DNA of 64,000 nucleotides from Massospora cicadina (GCA_022478985.1 JAKSZP010014863.1:18283-82282), one strand, 5' to 3'; positions 31,905 to 43,085 are shown, numbered from the stretch's first letter. Translations and numbers: made by a program. The notes: generated by a model not told the origin, from the letters alone.

Positions 31905-33826
31905 TAAAATTAAAATTTTAAGATTTAAATTCTATTTGAGGTACGCTGACCAGAAGATGGACATTACCAATATTCAATGAGCAAAAGAATTAAACAAATG
32001 AACAAACAGAACAATATACCAAAACAAAACCTCCAACAAGGTGTGAGCAGAATACCACTAACCCACCATGGCAGAGGGTGAGGGGGTCAGGCAGCTCTTC
32101 TACAGGCATATTCTTCAAGACATATTTATTATAGTTGTAGAAATGGACAAAAGTGGAGAGCCAGGGCGTTGGGGCATCAGCGTGGTGTGGGTGGGTGACA
32201 GTGAAAAATGAGTTCTCTTCTCAAAGATCAGCTTGGAAGACAGCTTTCATTTATTCCGCTAAATGGTGGTCAGCTTGAATGTGGGCATTGGGGAGTTGGG
32301 CGAAATTTGGTAAAAATTTTATTTGGTGATTTTAGCAGTTGGGTCGAAATCTGCTAGTTTTGCCAAATACATGAAAGCGGCTTCAGCATCTTTTTACAAT
32401 TTGGTGATTTTTCCTCATGAATCTTTAGGAATTAAGAGGGGAAGTTAAGATTGGTCAGCATTTGATGGTATTGAGAAACTGATTAATACACTGCTTTGTC
32501 GAGTTTTGGGCATAGAGGTGAGGCCACTGCTGCTAAGGCGAGCTGGTGGTCACTTTGGTAGGGGATGGCATTGGGTTTAGGAGTGAATGATTTGGGGGAT
32601 AAGGTTTTGTCAAAATCAGAAATGTAAAATTTGGCCCGTTTGTAATCAACTGGGCCAAGAGGTTCACCGGATTCCTCATTTGTGATACCTTTACCTGATT
32701 TGTCAACCTCAGCCAATAGGTCCCACGAATTTTGATTCACAAGAATAATGGATAAAGAATTTAGGTAGTTGTAGTTGAATGGTCTGCTTTGGCGTGAATG
32801 GTGGTCCAAGCCTTTCTCTGATTGGTATGGTAAAATTGGGTGGGTTAATGTGGGCGGTTGATTTGGTGGGGGCTATTTCTCACTCTGGCCCATCGAGTGA
32901 GAACATTGATTGGGAGGGGGCAACAAAACGCCCCATTCAGAATCCGCTGAATATGGCTCAGGAGACGCACCAGATGAAGTGGCTTGGGGGCAGGATTTTT
33001 TGAAATGGTCATACACAAAACTAGAGGGGACAAATTTGGCAACCATTATCCACACAAGCCCAAAAAAGTGCTCAGAGGCCACTGAAATACGAGCATGGGG
33101 GATTTGTTGGGCTATAGCAGGGTGGTGTGGGATTATGGTGGCAGTGGCGTGAGGGGCAGCAAGGCGTTCTGCACCAGAGGGAACAATGAAGACGAGGTTG
33201 GGCTGAGTCCCATAAGCTAAAAGCCCCACCATCAATTGTTCATATAAAAATTGGGGTGAAGTTGGGAAGGGAGGGATGCAAAGGACACCTCCATTGTGGT
33301 GTTTAAAGGGAGTCTAGTTCAGGTAGTAGGTATGCGGGTATTTTTGTAAATAAAGGGAGTAGAAGCCCCTGCTGCAGCTTCCTCCTCTGACTGGAAGCCA
33401 ATGTCAAAATAGCCCTTAAACGGGCAGAAATTGATAAATTCAGCCAGTGTGAATGCAGAGGTAGCAAGTTTGATAATTGCCTTATCAGCATACAGGAATA
33501 AACACATGTAGTTAATACATAGGTTAATTAGAGATTGTGGAATGAGGGAGGGCATATGGATGGGGGTGAGAAGGGTGGATACATGCATGGTGGAGCGGTA
33601 AGTCTTATGGGGGACAAAACAGCCTGTAGAGGTTGGTGGCTATTCAAAACCATACAAATGTGTTTGCCCGCAGGGTGGAAAACGCTAGGCAGTGTAGCAC
33701 CATTGCCCCACACTGGAGCAGCAGGTGGTGGATCTGAGGACATCAACAGAAAAATGGACTTGGCCAGATGGCAGCTTTAAAATAAATTTTTTATAAAATT
33801 TGCTTGAGAGTGAGATCGAGTGGAAG
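31905..33826 (-). mobile_element. ORF1-only element, copy C (minus)
   Basis: About 1.9 kb, the same length as copy B. The 3' tail at about 31922-31967 reads, on the minus strand, TGTCCATCTTCTGGTCAG, then CGTACCTCAAATAGAATTTA, close to the LINE2a tail. The 5' end near 33826 reads CTTCCACTCGATCTCACTCT. The TSD is not exact: ATACCCCAAGTTT on the left and ACGCCCCAAAGTT on the right are a possible decayed pair. It lies inside the gypsy-1 interval. Ends are good to about 20 bp. Confidence 0.78.
32300..33743 (-). pseudogene. ORF1-like protein of ORF1-only copy C, broken
   Basis: ATG at 33743 gives MSSDPPPAAPVWGNGATLPS, nearly the same opening as copy D. Open pieces: 33746-33528 (N-terminus with VFHPAGKHI), 33588-33319 (YADKAIIKLATSAFTLAEF, INFCPFKGYFDIGFQSEEEA), 33235-32873 (MVGLLAYGTQPNLVFIVPSG, then a knuckle remnant in which the first two Cys have changed: VPSSFVYDHFKKSC) and 32809-32483 (SDHQLALAAVASP). 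Frames change between pieces. Order and motifs match copies A, B and D, so this is one gene family. Confidence 0.75.
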
Positions 33827-34329
33827 AAAAAAAAATTAACGCCCCAAAGTTGGTGAGGGGATTATGAGCTTACTTGAGAGAGATCCCCTAAAGGTCCATG
33901 TATCAAACAGTCAAATTTTTCATATTCTGAGTGTACAAACTTTAAAAAAAAATTAGCAAAAGTTTGAGTTTGCGTTATACTATATATGGGGTATTTTCTT
34001 TATAGTTTCAATCACTATTTGCAACTGATCAATTCAAGCTTGGTAAGTTTGATAATCTATACAAGGAGAAGAGTGCGCAACCAACGCCTGGTAAGTGTTG
34101 GGAAAACGTGGTGAAGGGCAAAGTGTTGGTTTTTGCACCATCCAAAGTTAGAAAATTCCCCAGCGACACTGGTGGCCAAGACAAATATAAAAAACAGCAG
34201 TGAGTATTTTGCTGGAGGTTTTAGCATGGCTTGTGAAGTGCAACCAGTATATCAAAAAACCGCACTCTCAGCCCCTGTCATCAGTGAACATGTGATTTGA
34301 GTTTTTTATATAAATAGAACAGTGCTTTG

Positions 34330-35330
34330 GGAGAAGTTCTGTGGTGATGTGCACAATTACTTCCCAGCAGCGGTATATGTTGCACCACATTCAATGACCT
34401 GTGGTTGGTTGGACCTAATATTTAAACCGCGCAAGCATCAGATGCCGCTGAACAGGTGTGCGTGGTGGTTGATCTCCCATATGGTCAACGGGTAGTTAAA
34501 ACAAAGTACATACGTTGGAAAAAATCTAACCAAATTATTTTTCACTTTTGACTTTCTCCCCACAACAGTGAGACGTGAACTCCTAGAACGCTATCTCTCA
34601 GATGGACTTAAAATTACGGGGAATTACACTCTTTTGAAATACAGAGCTTCACGCTTATGCCAGAGCTTAGCACAGGCAAAGAAATCGTAGTGATCACCCC
34701 AACTTCTGTCATCGCAGAAGATTTAACTCAAATTCTACATACAACAGTTATTAATATTGATATCAGGGACTCCCACCTGTTATGCGTTATGGTGGATAGT
34801 GCACCCACTATCTGCACCTATTATCTTACTTTTGGCCATAAAGCACACACCTGCCCTCTCTGGGAGAGCATCACTCAACATATAATTTTCCCTTATGCAA
34901 TGGGAAGTGCTGACTTCCATTACAAACCTGCCATTGACACCGATGCCGCCTTTCCATGAGGTGCGCAGGGGTGTTATATTCAGGTTAAACCTGTGCCCTC
35001 GCAAGAGTGCAAAAAGGCCAAAAAGGCCAATAGAGCAGCAGCCAAGCCAGCGCTTTGGCAGCTTCTGGGATCCTGCCTGCCCAGCCCCAGGCTAACATTA
35101 AGTCGTTTACAGCTGAAGTGGCTTGTGATTTTATTCACCAAACAAATTGGGCCCTCCAATCTGCAGAACAATTGTTTGAGTCAGATTCCCCAGTTCAAGC
35201 TTATTGTGCACCAATTGAAACCAATTCCTTTAACCAACCCTCCCTGAGTTTTTTTCAACCTCTAATGGTGAACCGCAGGAGCACCTCAATACAAAAAGTG
35301 AACCAAAATCAAAAACACAAAATTTGATAA
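34330..35330 (+). pseudogene. LINE2d ORF1, broken
   Basis: RNA-binding ORF1 remnant. Blocks: AVYVAPHSMTCGWLDLIF near 34373, TFDFLPTTVRRELL (around a frameshift near 34550), STGKEIVVITPTSVIAEDLT (34657 onward) and a degenerate knuckle CTYYLTFGHKAHTC (about 34815-34856). The second Cys of the CX2C pair is Tyr. A C-terminal basic block, KKAKKANRAAAKPALWQLLG, lies at 35008-35067 in another frame. The same order as LINE2c and LINE2e ORF1, with several frameshifts. Confidence 0.75.
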
Positions 35331-35459
35331 AACACCCAAAGCAAAGGAAACTCTTAAGGACTCATATATGTGGCACAACATACACATTAAGCCACCAAGG
35401 AGCGTGCTGAAAAAGAGGCGGGTGAAGGGCAGGGGGGCCTTCCCATTGCGCTTTAGGTG

Positions 35460-37349
35460 CAATGGGGGTCTCCTTCACAATAAGAACGTTAAACTTCACT
35501 AGATTCATGATCTTACCATCATGAGAAGACCATGTTTTTATTAAATAATTTACCTGTGGACATCCTGGACATTCAGGAAACCCACTGTCCACATGGTGCT
35601 GAGGACACATGGGCAACCATGCTCCTCCCCTACCTTTCTTTTTTGCGCCGCACTGTGGGGTGCTTATACATACAATCCATAGTTTTAAATTTTCTATCTA
35701 AATATTTGTATCTCAATGGTCGTGTGCTTGTCATGTCCTTTTCATGAGACAATGAAGTGCACGCTATTGTTAATGTTTATGCCCCCACCTGTGTACGGAT
35801 CGCTGGGATTTCCTCTCAGCTGTAACTTTTTCTCCAACTTCCACCTGATCCATTTGTGGTGGGTGACATGATTTGCTGGACCAACCCAACCACAGACCGC
35901 TGTCCCTTGTCACCTACACCCCCTGAAGAGGCACATCAAACTCTGCGTCCTAAAAGCCACCTTGGGGCTTTTGATACCCTCCCCAAGCATGCGCCGTTGC
36001 TGCCCAACATGTCCTGTCCCTATATGCACAACGGTCAGCTGAGGTCTATGTCCTGCATTGCATCATTCTTGCCCCATTGAGCTTTTGCACCCAGATTAGT
36101 CACTTTACAATGATAAAAAATGATTTCTTTAATCACAGGATTGTGTCAGTATCCTTCACTTTATCAAGCCTTTCATCACAAGCGCTGAAACGGTGCAAAC
36201 TTTGCCCAGCCAATATTACAATGCCCATGTTTTCAGCATGGGTGGACACCAAAACTTTGGTACCAGAGTTCGCCTCACCATTCTATGCTGATCCACTTTC
36301 TACCTGGTCAGCCTTCAAAGCAAACATTATCCTTCAGGCAGGCCATATCTCATCTTAACACTCTCAGGCTGCCTCTGCGGTCATTAAGTGCATGCTAGTG
36401 GAAGTGGAACACATGGTGTCTAATTTCCCTGCTTCAGGGTACATCCTAGCTTAGGGTCATAAGTGTGCAGAAGTATCTGCTCATCTCAACATACTGGTGA
36501 GACAACATAAACATCACATTTGTGTTCAGTACAAGGCAAAAAATATAACAGCTGGTGACACGTGCTCCACCTATTTTTTCCAAAAATTCTTCATGCCATG
36601 ACAGAGCTTAGCCTGCTCACAGGTGAGGCGACCAGACAACTCCGTCACAGACGCTCCAGCCAACGTGGCAGTCAAAGTTCAAAACTTTTACTTCAAGTTG
36701 TATAAGTCTGAACCAGTCAAACCTGCCATAATTGATGAGTTTCTCAATGGCGAACATATCCGTACAACATCTCCCGCTACCCAGGGTTATTTAATTTAAT
36801 TACAAATGACAAACTCTGGTATGCCATTTGCATTGCACCGCACAGGAAGTGCTCGGCTCCAGATGGGATTTCATATGAGTTCTACAAAAAATACTTTAAG
36901 TATTTCTCCTCACTAATCTTTACCTCAGAGAACAAATGTCTTTTTAGAAAAGCGCCTCCTTCCTGGAAGCCAGGAGTTGTACAAAATAACGCTGTATAAA
37001 AAAGGGGATAATCTTTACTTGGCCAACTGGCGCCTCATATTACTTATTAATACAGATACTAAGCTATTTTCTAATTTTATGGCCAGCCGCTTAGGGGAAG
37101 TTGCCTCTGAAGTAATTTTTTCTGAGCAGTTTGGTTTTATCCCCAAGCAGTCAATAAGGTACAACATTCACACCGTGGTCAATGTCTGCAATCTACAGCT
37201 ACTGGGGCGCTTGCGTTCTTAGACCAACAAAAAACTTATGATAGGGTCAACTGAGATTACCTCTAAGCCTGCCTTCACGAATTCCACCTCCCCCAGTTCA
37301 CAAATTGGGTGATAATGCTTACAGAATCTGCCACAATGGCTGTTCGTGG
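35460..37349 (+). pseudogene. LINE2d ORF2, N-terminal half only, broken
   Basis: Endonuclease pieces: LLNNLPVDILDIQETHCPHG (35535 onward), VGDMICWTNPTTDRCPL (35858 onward; the usual GDMNC or GDLNC motif reads GDMIC) and NHRIVSVSF near 36131, replacing the SDH motif of other copies. Reverse transcriptase pieces: LYKKGDNLYLANWRLILLIN (36986 onward) and EQFGFIPKQSIRYNIH (37119-37166). It ends at 37349 before the GDP and FADD motifs, so it could not encode an active polymerase. Confidence 0.8.
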
Positions 37350-37663
37350 TGTCAAGAGAGTAGCTATAGCTCTCCAAAAACAGCGTGGTGGTTCTCAGTG
37401 AACATGACCAACGCAAGGGGCCAGATAGTCATTGTTATAATAATAAAAATAGCCCAGCAGAGGAAGCTGGAGCTAAGATGACATAGGGCGAGGGTGTTGA
37501 GCGCATTAAAAATAGTAAATTCAAGTAAGCTTCAGAACTTGTCAGTGGCCCAAAGTGCTGTTCCTAACCAAGTTTGATACAGGGGTAGAGTGCACTGGTG
37601 ACCAGGCTTGGTGGGAACCTGGTAGGACCAGCGGTGTATCTGAGGCTGTGATGATTTTAACTA
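37350..37663 (+). repeat. Direct repeat X, left copy (314 bp), unidentified
   Basis: Starts TGTCAAGAGAGTAGCTATAG and ends near GATGATTTTAACTA. It is clearly related to 43777-44093 in the same orientation. Both copies share a translatable stretch: TKFDTGVECTGDQ, EPGRTSGV, EAVMILT here and TKFDTEVICTGDQ, EPDRTSGV, EAVLILT there. It could be the LTRs of an element now holding gypsy-2, or a duplicated host or element segment. I do not recognise it. Confidence 0.7.
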
Positions 37664-37991
37664 GTAAAATTGGCTATTACGTTGTAAGACCTTCTCTAAG
37701 AGGTCTGCACACAGTTGCACCCAAGTCCACATATGGAAAAACTTAAAACGAAAATGGGGTTTATTTGGGAAGACAACCAACGAGAAACGTTAGTCTCAAG
37801 AAAAGATACTTAAACCATCTCAGGGAAATTTTAGATCAGTAGAAGTGGTATCAAGCCTTGGTGCACCAATAGGCGCATACTTCCATCTGAAAGGGTTACA
37901 TATTTTGAAATCAATTTTATTTGATTAATCAACAGAAGATGAATCTGACCCAAGCTCACACTTTCATAAATGGAACATTTTTTGAACCCCC
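37664..37991. other. Unassigned sequence between repeat X and an LTR
   Basis: About 330 bp, no clear gene or element signature. A frame begun inside the X repeat runs to 37746. Confidence 0.4.
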
Positions 37992-38996
37992 TGTCATGAT
38001 TTTAACCAGATGGAATCCTCCAATGATTTATCAATATTTGGGATGATATGGCCAATCCTGGCAGAATGGTTTATTGACTGAATTTTGTATTATTTGGTTC
38101 GATTTCTGGTTAGTTGCTCCCCAATTTGGGTTGAGCAAAAATTAGTATTCCACTGAGTTTGGTATTTAGGTTCGAGTGAGGCCAATTGGTGGCCCCAAAT
38201 TAATAGAAGGATCATCAGCAACTAATAGCTGAGGATGATCCTATCTGTCAGCAGAATCAGTGGTTGACGCCAATGGCTATTTGTGGTCCGTTGTGGGATT
38301 TCTGGTGGAAAGCTGATGTATTCACTTATCCATGAAATCGCTGTCTGATAATCTGATGTTGGTGGATCCAACAATTATGAGCTCAAGGTGGCTGAAGTTG
38401 TTTCCGGTGCCTCATTTATTAAGAAGTGATGTCAGCGAGATGCTGAGATATTCCAAGTCAAAGAAAGCAACTGAAGTGGTTTCCAGTGCAATTATATCAA
38501 CTCAAAGGTTGAATACAAATTTGACAATTAATTAGATTGATTATTTATAAGGTTCACTGGTGACTTAAGGCCGAAGGATGAACCAAAACTAATTTGGACA
38601 TTGGGAAGGACAGCGCAAGAGGGTCGATGCCAGGGAAGAGAATGGTGTAGTAGTAGAAGAAGAAGAGTGGTTGGCTGGATGAACCAGCGGAAGAGCTGTT
38701 AGGTCAGCAATGGGCGCAGTAGCCCTTTTGTACATAGTATAAATACCTGGCGCTTCCCTCTCAATAAATATCTCCCTTTGCCTAATCTACCTTTTGTTAT
38801 AAGTTTATTATTTATTTCGTTGGCTGTAGTTTAGGTTAAAGGGGATCCCTGAAATGGCACGGGTGACATGCCATGGGGTTAGCCAGCGCTGCTAGCCCTG
38901 ACGCCTAAGATAAAACGGCAAGGGCTGACCAGTCTTCATACTGGTTAGCCTTCCAACTAGCAGAGCCCATAGTCGAATTTCTGACACCCTTCATTC
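37992..38996. repeat. LTR, about 1.0 kb, probable 3' LTR of gypsy-2 but orientation in doubt
   Basis: Ends are TGTCATGATT and ATTTCTGACA, giving TGTCA/TGACA terminal inverted repeats. On the minus strand a purine run (GGAATGAAGGG) lies directly before TGTCAGAAATTC, the expected polypurine tract and 3' LTR junction of the minus-strand gypsy-2. On the plus strand, however, AGTATAAATACC (about 38738) and CAATAAATATC (about 38762) look like an LTR TATA box and polyadenylation signal. No second copy of this LTR is in the window. The left boundary is the less certain one. Confidence 0.55.
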
Positions 38997-39025
38997 CACA
39001 ATTAGGTGAATTGTCTCATCATCAT

Positions 39026-39660
39026 TTAGTAAAAACTCGTTTGTTTTAGCCCTAGAGCTGAAACAGGGGGCTGGGCTTTTGGCACCTCACTTGTACCAAC
39101 CCAGGCGTACCTATATTGTACCCAGCGTTGATCCAAGGTAACCTTGAGATCAGGAAAGTCCTGAAGCTTCACCTTCTGGATCTCCTGCCACCCAGCCTTG
39201 TTCCTGCTGTTGGTACCCTCTATATAGTCATGTAAACATGACATTACCCTCTCCTCTTTTTGGGCTCCACTCCCCCTCCAGGGTCATTCACTAAGGAAAA
39301 GATTTTGTGGGCCAGGGCCAACTTCATGGCAGCAATTACTTAGTTACACTTCGATCCTGCAGCCTTAAGGAAATGCTTGTGGAATGCTGCAATTAGTTCT
39401 TGAGCATGGGTGCAATTGTGCACTGGGACCTAACTGTTATCCTCTGCATCAAATCCATTCCATGATACAAAACTTGAGTCTTCTTCTTACCCAACAAGAG
39501 ACTACAATCTCCTCTTCTTCCCATTCTGGCGCCCCATCCATAATATAAGCCTTGGGAGTCTCTGAAGGGGGCCTTTAACAGTGTGAGCTTTCTTTCATGG
39601 AATACTGAAAAGATTCGATATGAAGGGGGATGATCCAAATGGTATGAGGCGTGGCCCATC
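39026..39660 (-). pseudogene. gypsy-2 C-terminus with chromodomain-like segment
   Basis: After the integrase core, minus frames read PEWEEEEIVVSCWVRRRLKF (about 39530-39470) and then, in a neighbouring frame, FCIMEWI. This is the shape of a chromodomain (EWEVExIxDxRxxRxxxxYLVKWxGY, then NTWxP). Its aromatic and acidic positions are partly kept. A final frame, 39244-39026 (MSCLHDYIEGTNSRNKAGWQ), ends pol. Stops and shifts abound. The chromodomain call rests on pattern resemblance across two frames. Confidence 0.6.
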
Positions 39661-40060
39661 TTTTTGACAACGCGGTATGCCTCAATCCTCTTTGGTCACA
39701 GTTTTTTGCATGGTTGCTTGATTGGAATGTTTTAACATTCAGCATCACGAGATCCCTTTCCTTGTACGCAGGTCCCACTCATCCCTTATCATCAGCATGC
39801 TCCTTGTAAGCCTGCATGGCCGCATCTAAATTCGCGCTCACCCCTTGGTGTACTTTCTTAATAATTTTTGCAAAGTCCACCACCACTTCAACCTTGTATC
39901 CACAACTGGGCTCCATGTTGTAGGCTGAATTGAAGCCATAGTTGGCAATGGAGGGGTAACAACCAATTGATGCATGTTGTGCGTTGATATAACTGAATTG
40001 GGCCATGGGGAGATGGGAAACCCAATCTGAGTGATCTGCAGATGGTTAACACCGCAAGAA

Positions 40061-40078
40061 CTGTTTGAGGCATTAGTT
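40061..40078 (+). repeat. Target-site duplication, left copy, SINE-A
   Basis: CTGTTTGAGGCATTAGTT, an exact 18-bp match to 40358-40375. It is part of the gypsy-2 integrase sequence. Confidence 0.95.
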
Positions 40079-40357
40079 TTAAATTTTTATTCGAGGTGGG
40101 CTGACCTGGGGACAATACCACACCGATTAGGGAAGTGAAGAAAATAGGAAAGGAGGATAAAACCTGAAAACCTCCATGCGCGGCGTATGATAGGCCAGGA
40201 ACTCCATGGACCGCCTTTGCTATTCGCTATCTCAGTTTGGGGCATTGGCGCGCAAAACCAACACAGTCAAAATTGTCCCCTACCCAAAGTCCATTACCGG
40301 GATCAAACTTGGGAGGCAGTGGTAGAGGGTCCATAATCTACCACTGGGGTATCCTCC
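40079..40357 (-). mobile_element. SINE-A, tRNA-derived SINE with a LINE2 tail
   Basis: 279 bp bounded by an exact 18-bp TSD. The minus strand starts GGAGGATACCCCAGTGGTAG. An A box (TACCCCAGTGG, 10 of 11 to consensus) is at positions 7-17 and a B box (AGTTTGATCCC, 9 of 11) at 49-59, the exact geometry of a tRNA internal promoter. The body is unrelated to the LINEs. The 3' end reads GTATTGTCCCCAGGTCAG, then CCCACCTCGAATAAAAATTT, matching the LINE2 3' tail. No ORF. This is a textbook tRNA-head, unique-body, LINE-tail SINE. Confidence 0.9.
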
Positions 40358-40375
40358 CTGTTTGAGGCATTAGTT
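40358..40375 (+). repeat. Target-site duplication, right copy, SINE-A
   Basis: CTGTTTGAGGCATTAGTT, the exact partner of 40061-40078. Confidence 0.95.
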
Positions 40376-41452
40376 CACTCGTTCTGTATGCCCATCTGAT
40401 TGGGGGTGATAGGCAGTTGAATGACAGGGACGGATTTGCAGAGTCTTACACAACTTTTCTTAAATGACAGAGGTAAATGGGGCCCCCTATCGCTAATAAT
40501 TTCTAGAGGGACCCCGTGAAGAGCAAACACATTAGTAATAAACAGCCTACCCATCTCAGCTGTGGTGACTGTGGTTCTGCAAGGGATAAAGTGGGCGAAC
40601 TTTGTTAAACGGTCCTCCACCACCATGATAGCATCATAGCCATCAGATATAGGAAATTCAACATAAAATCAACTGATAGGGAAGTCCAAGGCCCGTCAGC
40701 CTTTTGAACTGGTTTAACAACCCCGCTAAAGGCTGTTGATTCATTTCATTAATTGAAGACATGGCATTCATTACAATATCTGCCTACCTGAGTGGCTAAT
40801 CTCTTTCAATCGTAAGTGCAGCGGATAAGCTCAAGGGTCTTCAACTTCCCAGGATGACCAACGGTAATTCCGTTATGATGGTCCTAGATGTTTCCAGGAA
40901 AAGTGGTCCATCAGGGACCCACAGGCGCCCCTGAAACCACACCATCTCATCCTTTACATGATAACCTCTGGTAAATTCCTCTTGATTCAATGCACCCTTA
41001 GCAAGGACCATAGTATATTTGGCTGACAAAGGCTGAGAAAGTACTACCTTTCTGAACATACCATATTCCCTCCACACCTTCATGAGGAGCGAGCGCTGGC
41101 CCATTGGCCAAGGGAAAAAAGATGAGACACAATATTACCCAGTGGAATCATTAAATGGGTATCATGCACCTCCACCTCCTTTGAATTGGGAGCTAGTGCA
41201 GGGTTATGGCTCAAAGCATCCGTCAAACCATTCGCCTTTCCATTTGTAAACTCATAAGAAAACGCAAATTGGGCAAGGGTCTCATGCCAGCTGGTTTGCT
41301 GTGGGGTTAAGACATGAGGTGCGCGTAGTACAGTAAGTCACGGTGATCTGTACTTATGCGGAAGGGTTGGGAAGAGCCATGAAATTGATGACGCCAATAA
41401 GTCAGTGTATAACCACTGCTAGTAACTCTTTATCATATATGGCGTAGTTTAA

Positions 41453-42288
41453 CTATGGTAGAGACATCTTCCTAGAAAAATATCCCACTAGATGCTCTAT
41501 TCCATCTTCACCTACTTTTAATAGGGCTGCCGCTATGGTGAAGTTGGAGGCATCTGAAGCAAAAATAAACTCTTTATTGAGGTCAATATGGCAAAGAACA
41601 GAAGTGGACAGCAAAGTACACTTTACTGCTTGGAAGGCATCCTGCAAAGTTGGGGACCACTGGAGAACTTTTGCCCCACTCGCCTTATACAAGGGCGCCG
41701 CCACTTCAGAAAGATTTGATGTGAGTTTCTTAATGAATGTACACGTCCACAAAAAAACTCCTCAATTCCTTAACCAAAGTTGGAGTGGGCCACTCACAAA
41801 TTGCTTTTGACTTGTCTGGAGTTATCATGTGCCCTTGGTCAAACATGACGTTGCCCAGAAAGGTGACCTGGGACTTAAAGAACTCACATTTACCGATTTT
41901 CAGCATAAGGTTGTCAGCCCTAAAACGCTCCACCACCTGCTGAAGGTGTACTGCATAGAACTCATTGCAGGGGAAAATACCAAAATATCATCCATATAAG
42001 CTACCTCACATACCCCTAGCAGGTCCTTCAAAGCCGCATCAATATGACGTTGAAAGATATCATGGGCAAATTTAAGTCCAAAGGACATAACCCGAAAATT
42101 GGAAGATTCCTTTTCTGGTATGGAATGCAGTTAACCACTCCTGGCCCTTCTTGATAAGTATCTGATTGAACGCGTTTAAACAATTATCTTAGAGAAAACT
42201 TGCGCCTTCTCCACATAACGTGCAATTTTTGAGTCCAGGGGGATAGGATGTAAGTCTGGTATGGTGACGTTGTTAAGATTCCCATAGT
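41453..42288 (-). pseudogene. gypsy-2 reverse transcriptase and RNase H
   Basis: Copies element RNA to DNA and degrades the RNA strand. Minus frames: 42088-41900 contains MSFGLKFAHDIFQRHIDAAL and the catalytic YMDDILVFS. 41936-41730 has CEFFKSQVTFLGNVMFDQG (connection region, usually KCEFHxxxVxFLGxxIS). 41752-41453 covers the RNase H start: LYKASGAKVLQWSPTLQDAF, FIFASDASNFTIAAALLKVG, HLVGYFSRKMS. The upstream fingers region (near 42240-42090) is frame-shifted. Stops and shifts make it inactive, but the active-site Asp pair is still readable. Confidence 0.88.
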
Positions 42289-43027
42289 CTAAGCATGGGC
42301 GTAGGGTACCATCAGCCTTCTCAACAAAGAGAAGTGGGGAACACTAAGGGAGGTTCCCTGAAAAATAGCACCTTTGGCTAACTGCTCCTTAACCCACACA
42401 TCTAAAGCCGCTTCCTCATAAACAGTCAATGGGTAAATTGGGGAAGATATACGCACCAGATCCACAGTGGGCTTAAACTCAAAATCAAACTCTGAATGAT
42501 CAGGTAGTGCATTAGCTGAAGCCGCATCAAACGAAGATTCCAACCCCTCCAAACAGGAAGGTAGGGGAACCTCCACTGAGGGCCTCAGCAACGGGGCAAG
42601 GCTGAGAGTGTAAATATTGGGCCAGTGGGAAAATCGCCTTGAAAGTTGGCTTCAGCCAAAGGAATAACCAACTTGTGACCATTCTTCAAAGTTAGGGATA
42701 GGGTATATTCTTTCAAGTTAGTCCTGACGTCAAACTTTCTCCACCACTCTAAACCAAAAAGATGGGGTCCAAGAGGTTTTTGAAAGCAGGGAAGTAATCA
42801 GACAAATGATATGTGCCAACTTGATAGTCCACTAACCCCATAATTTTCAGCGTGGGAATAACTTGGGAAGCCCCTCCTCTAACCATACCACCAGACAAGT
42901 AACTCAGCTCAAGGTAGTCGGCTAGGTTTTGGTCCATAAAATTCTTTGAGGCTCCAGTATCCACTAAAATAGTGCTGATTTTCCCTAAAGGGGATGAAAG
43001 GGTAGCTGTCAGTAGAAAATAACCCAA
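42289..43027 (-). pseudogene. gypsy-2 protease and pre-RT linker
   Basis: Aspartic protease at 43027-42749: ISTILVDTGASKNFMDQNLA, with the DTGAS active-site motif, then YLELSYLSGGMVRGGASQVI. It cuts the gag-pol polyprotein in active elements. The linker at 42591-42289 has the standard SSPIYPLTVYEEAALDVWVK and EQLAKGAIFQGTSL, equivalent to the YPLSxxExxALxxxIxExLxxGxIxPS stretch before gypsy reverse transcriptases. A frameshift separates the two pieces. Confidence 0.88.
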
Positions 43028-43085
43028 TGGTCTTTATTTATAGCAGAAAAAGCCAACACTTCACTACTAAATGCTTATTCAGGGT

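Larger units (their letters stand above)
33975..37349 (+). mobile_element. LINE2d, 3'-truncated copy
   Basis: A LINE2 copy starting with the family 5' leader (AGTTTCAATCACTATTTGCA region, then AATTCAAGCTTGGTAAGTTT) and running through ORF1, endonuclease and the first half of the reverse transcriptase. It stops abruptly at 37349 in the middle of the palm domain (after a TESATMAVRG block) where an unidentified repeat begins. No LINE2 3' end follows on the far side of that repeat. So the 3' half was lost by deletion or lies in a rearranged position. Confidence 0.8.
39779..41104 (-). pseudogene. gypsy-2 integrase, split by SINE-A
   Basis: Integrase joins the element cDNA to the host chromosome. 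An N-terminal piece is at 41104-40841. Catalytic-core text is at 40626-40375: VVEDRLTKFAHFIPCRTTVT (first Asp), FALHGVPLEIISDRG (second Asp), then an AYHPQSDGHTE-like stretch in shifted frame right at the SINE target site. After the SINE, 40006-39779 continues (AQFSYINAQHASIGCYPSIA, FAKIIKKVHQGVSANLDAAM, AYKEHADDKG), typical of the gypsy integrase C-terminal half. Frameshifts plus the SINE make it inactive. Confidence 0.82.
38997..43080 (-). mobile_element. gypsy-2, chromodomain-type Ty3/gypsy element, interrupted by a SINE
   Basis: Minus-strand pol in the canonical order: protease (43027-42749), pre-RT linker, reverse transcriptase with YMDD, RNase H, integrase, chromodomain-like C-terminus (about 39600-39390), then polypurine tract and an LTR. 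Chromodomain gypsy elements (chromoviruses) are known from fungi and plants. The domain is thought to guide integration to marked chromatin. No gag with a zinc knuckle and no 5' LTR are visible on the right side, so the element looks 5'-truncated or rearranged. SINE-A (40079-40357) splits the integrase. Confidence 0.82.

Noticed and set aside
38930..38980. GGGCTGACCAGTC inside the LTR as another LINE2-type tail.
   Set aside because: Only about ten bases match, there is no A-rich end or TSD, and the surrounding sequence belongs to the LTR.
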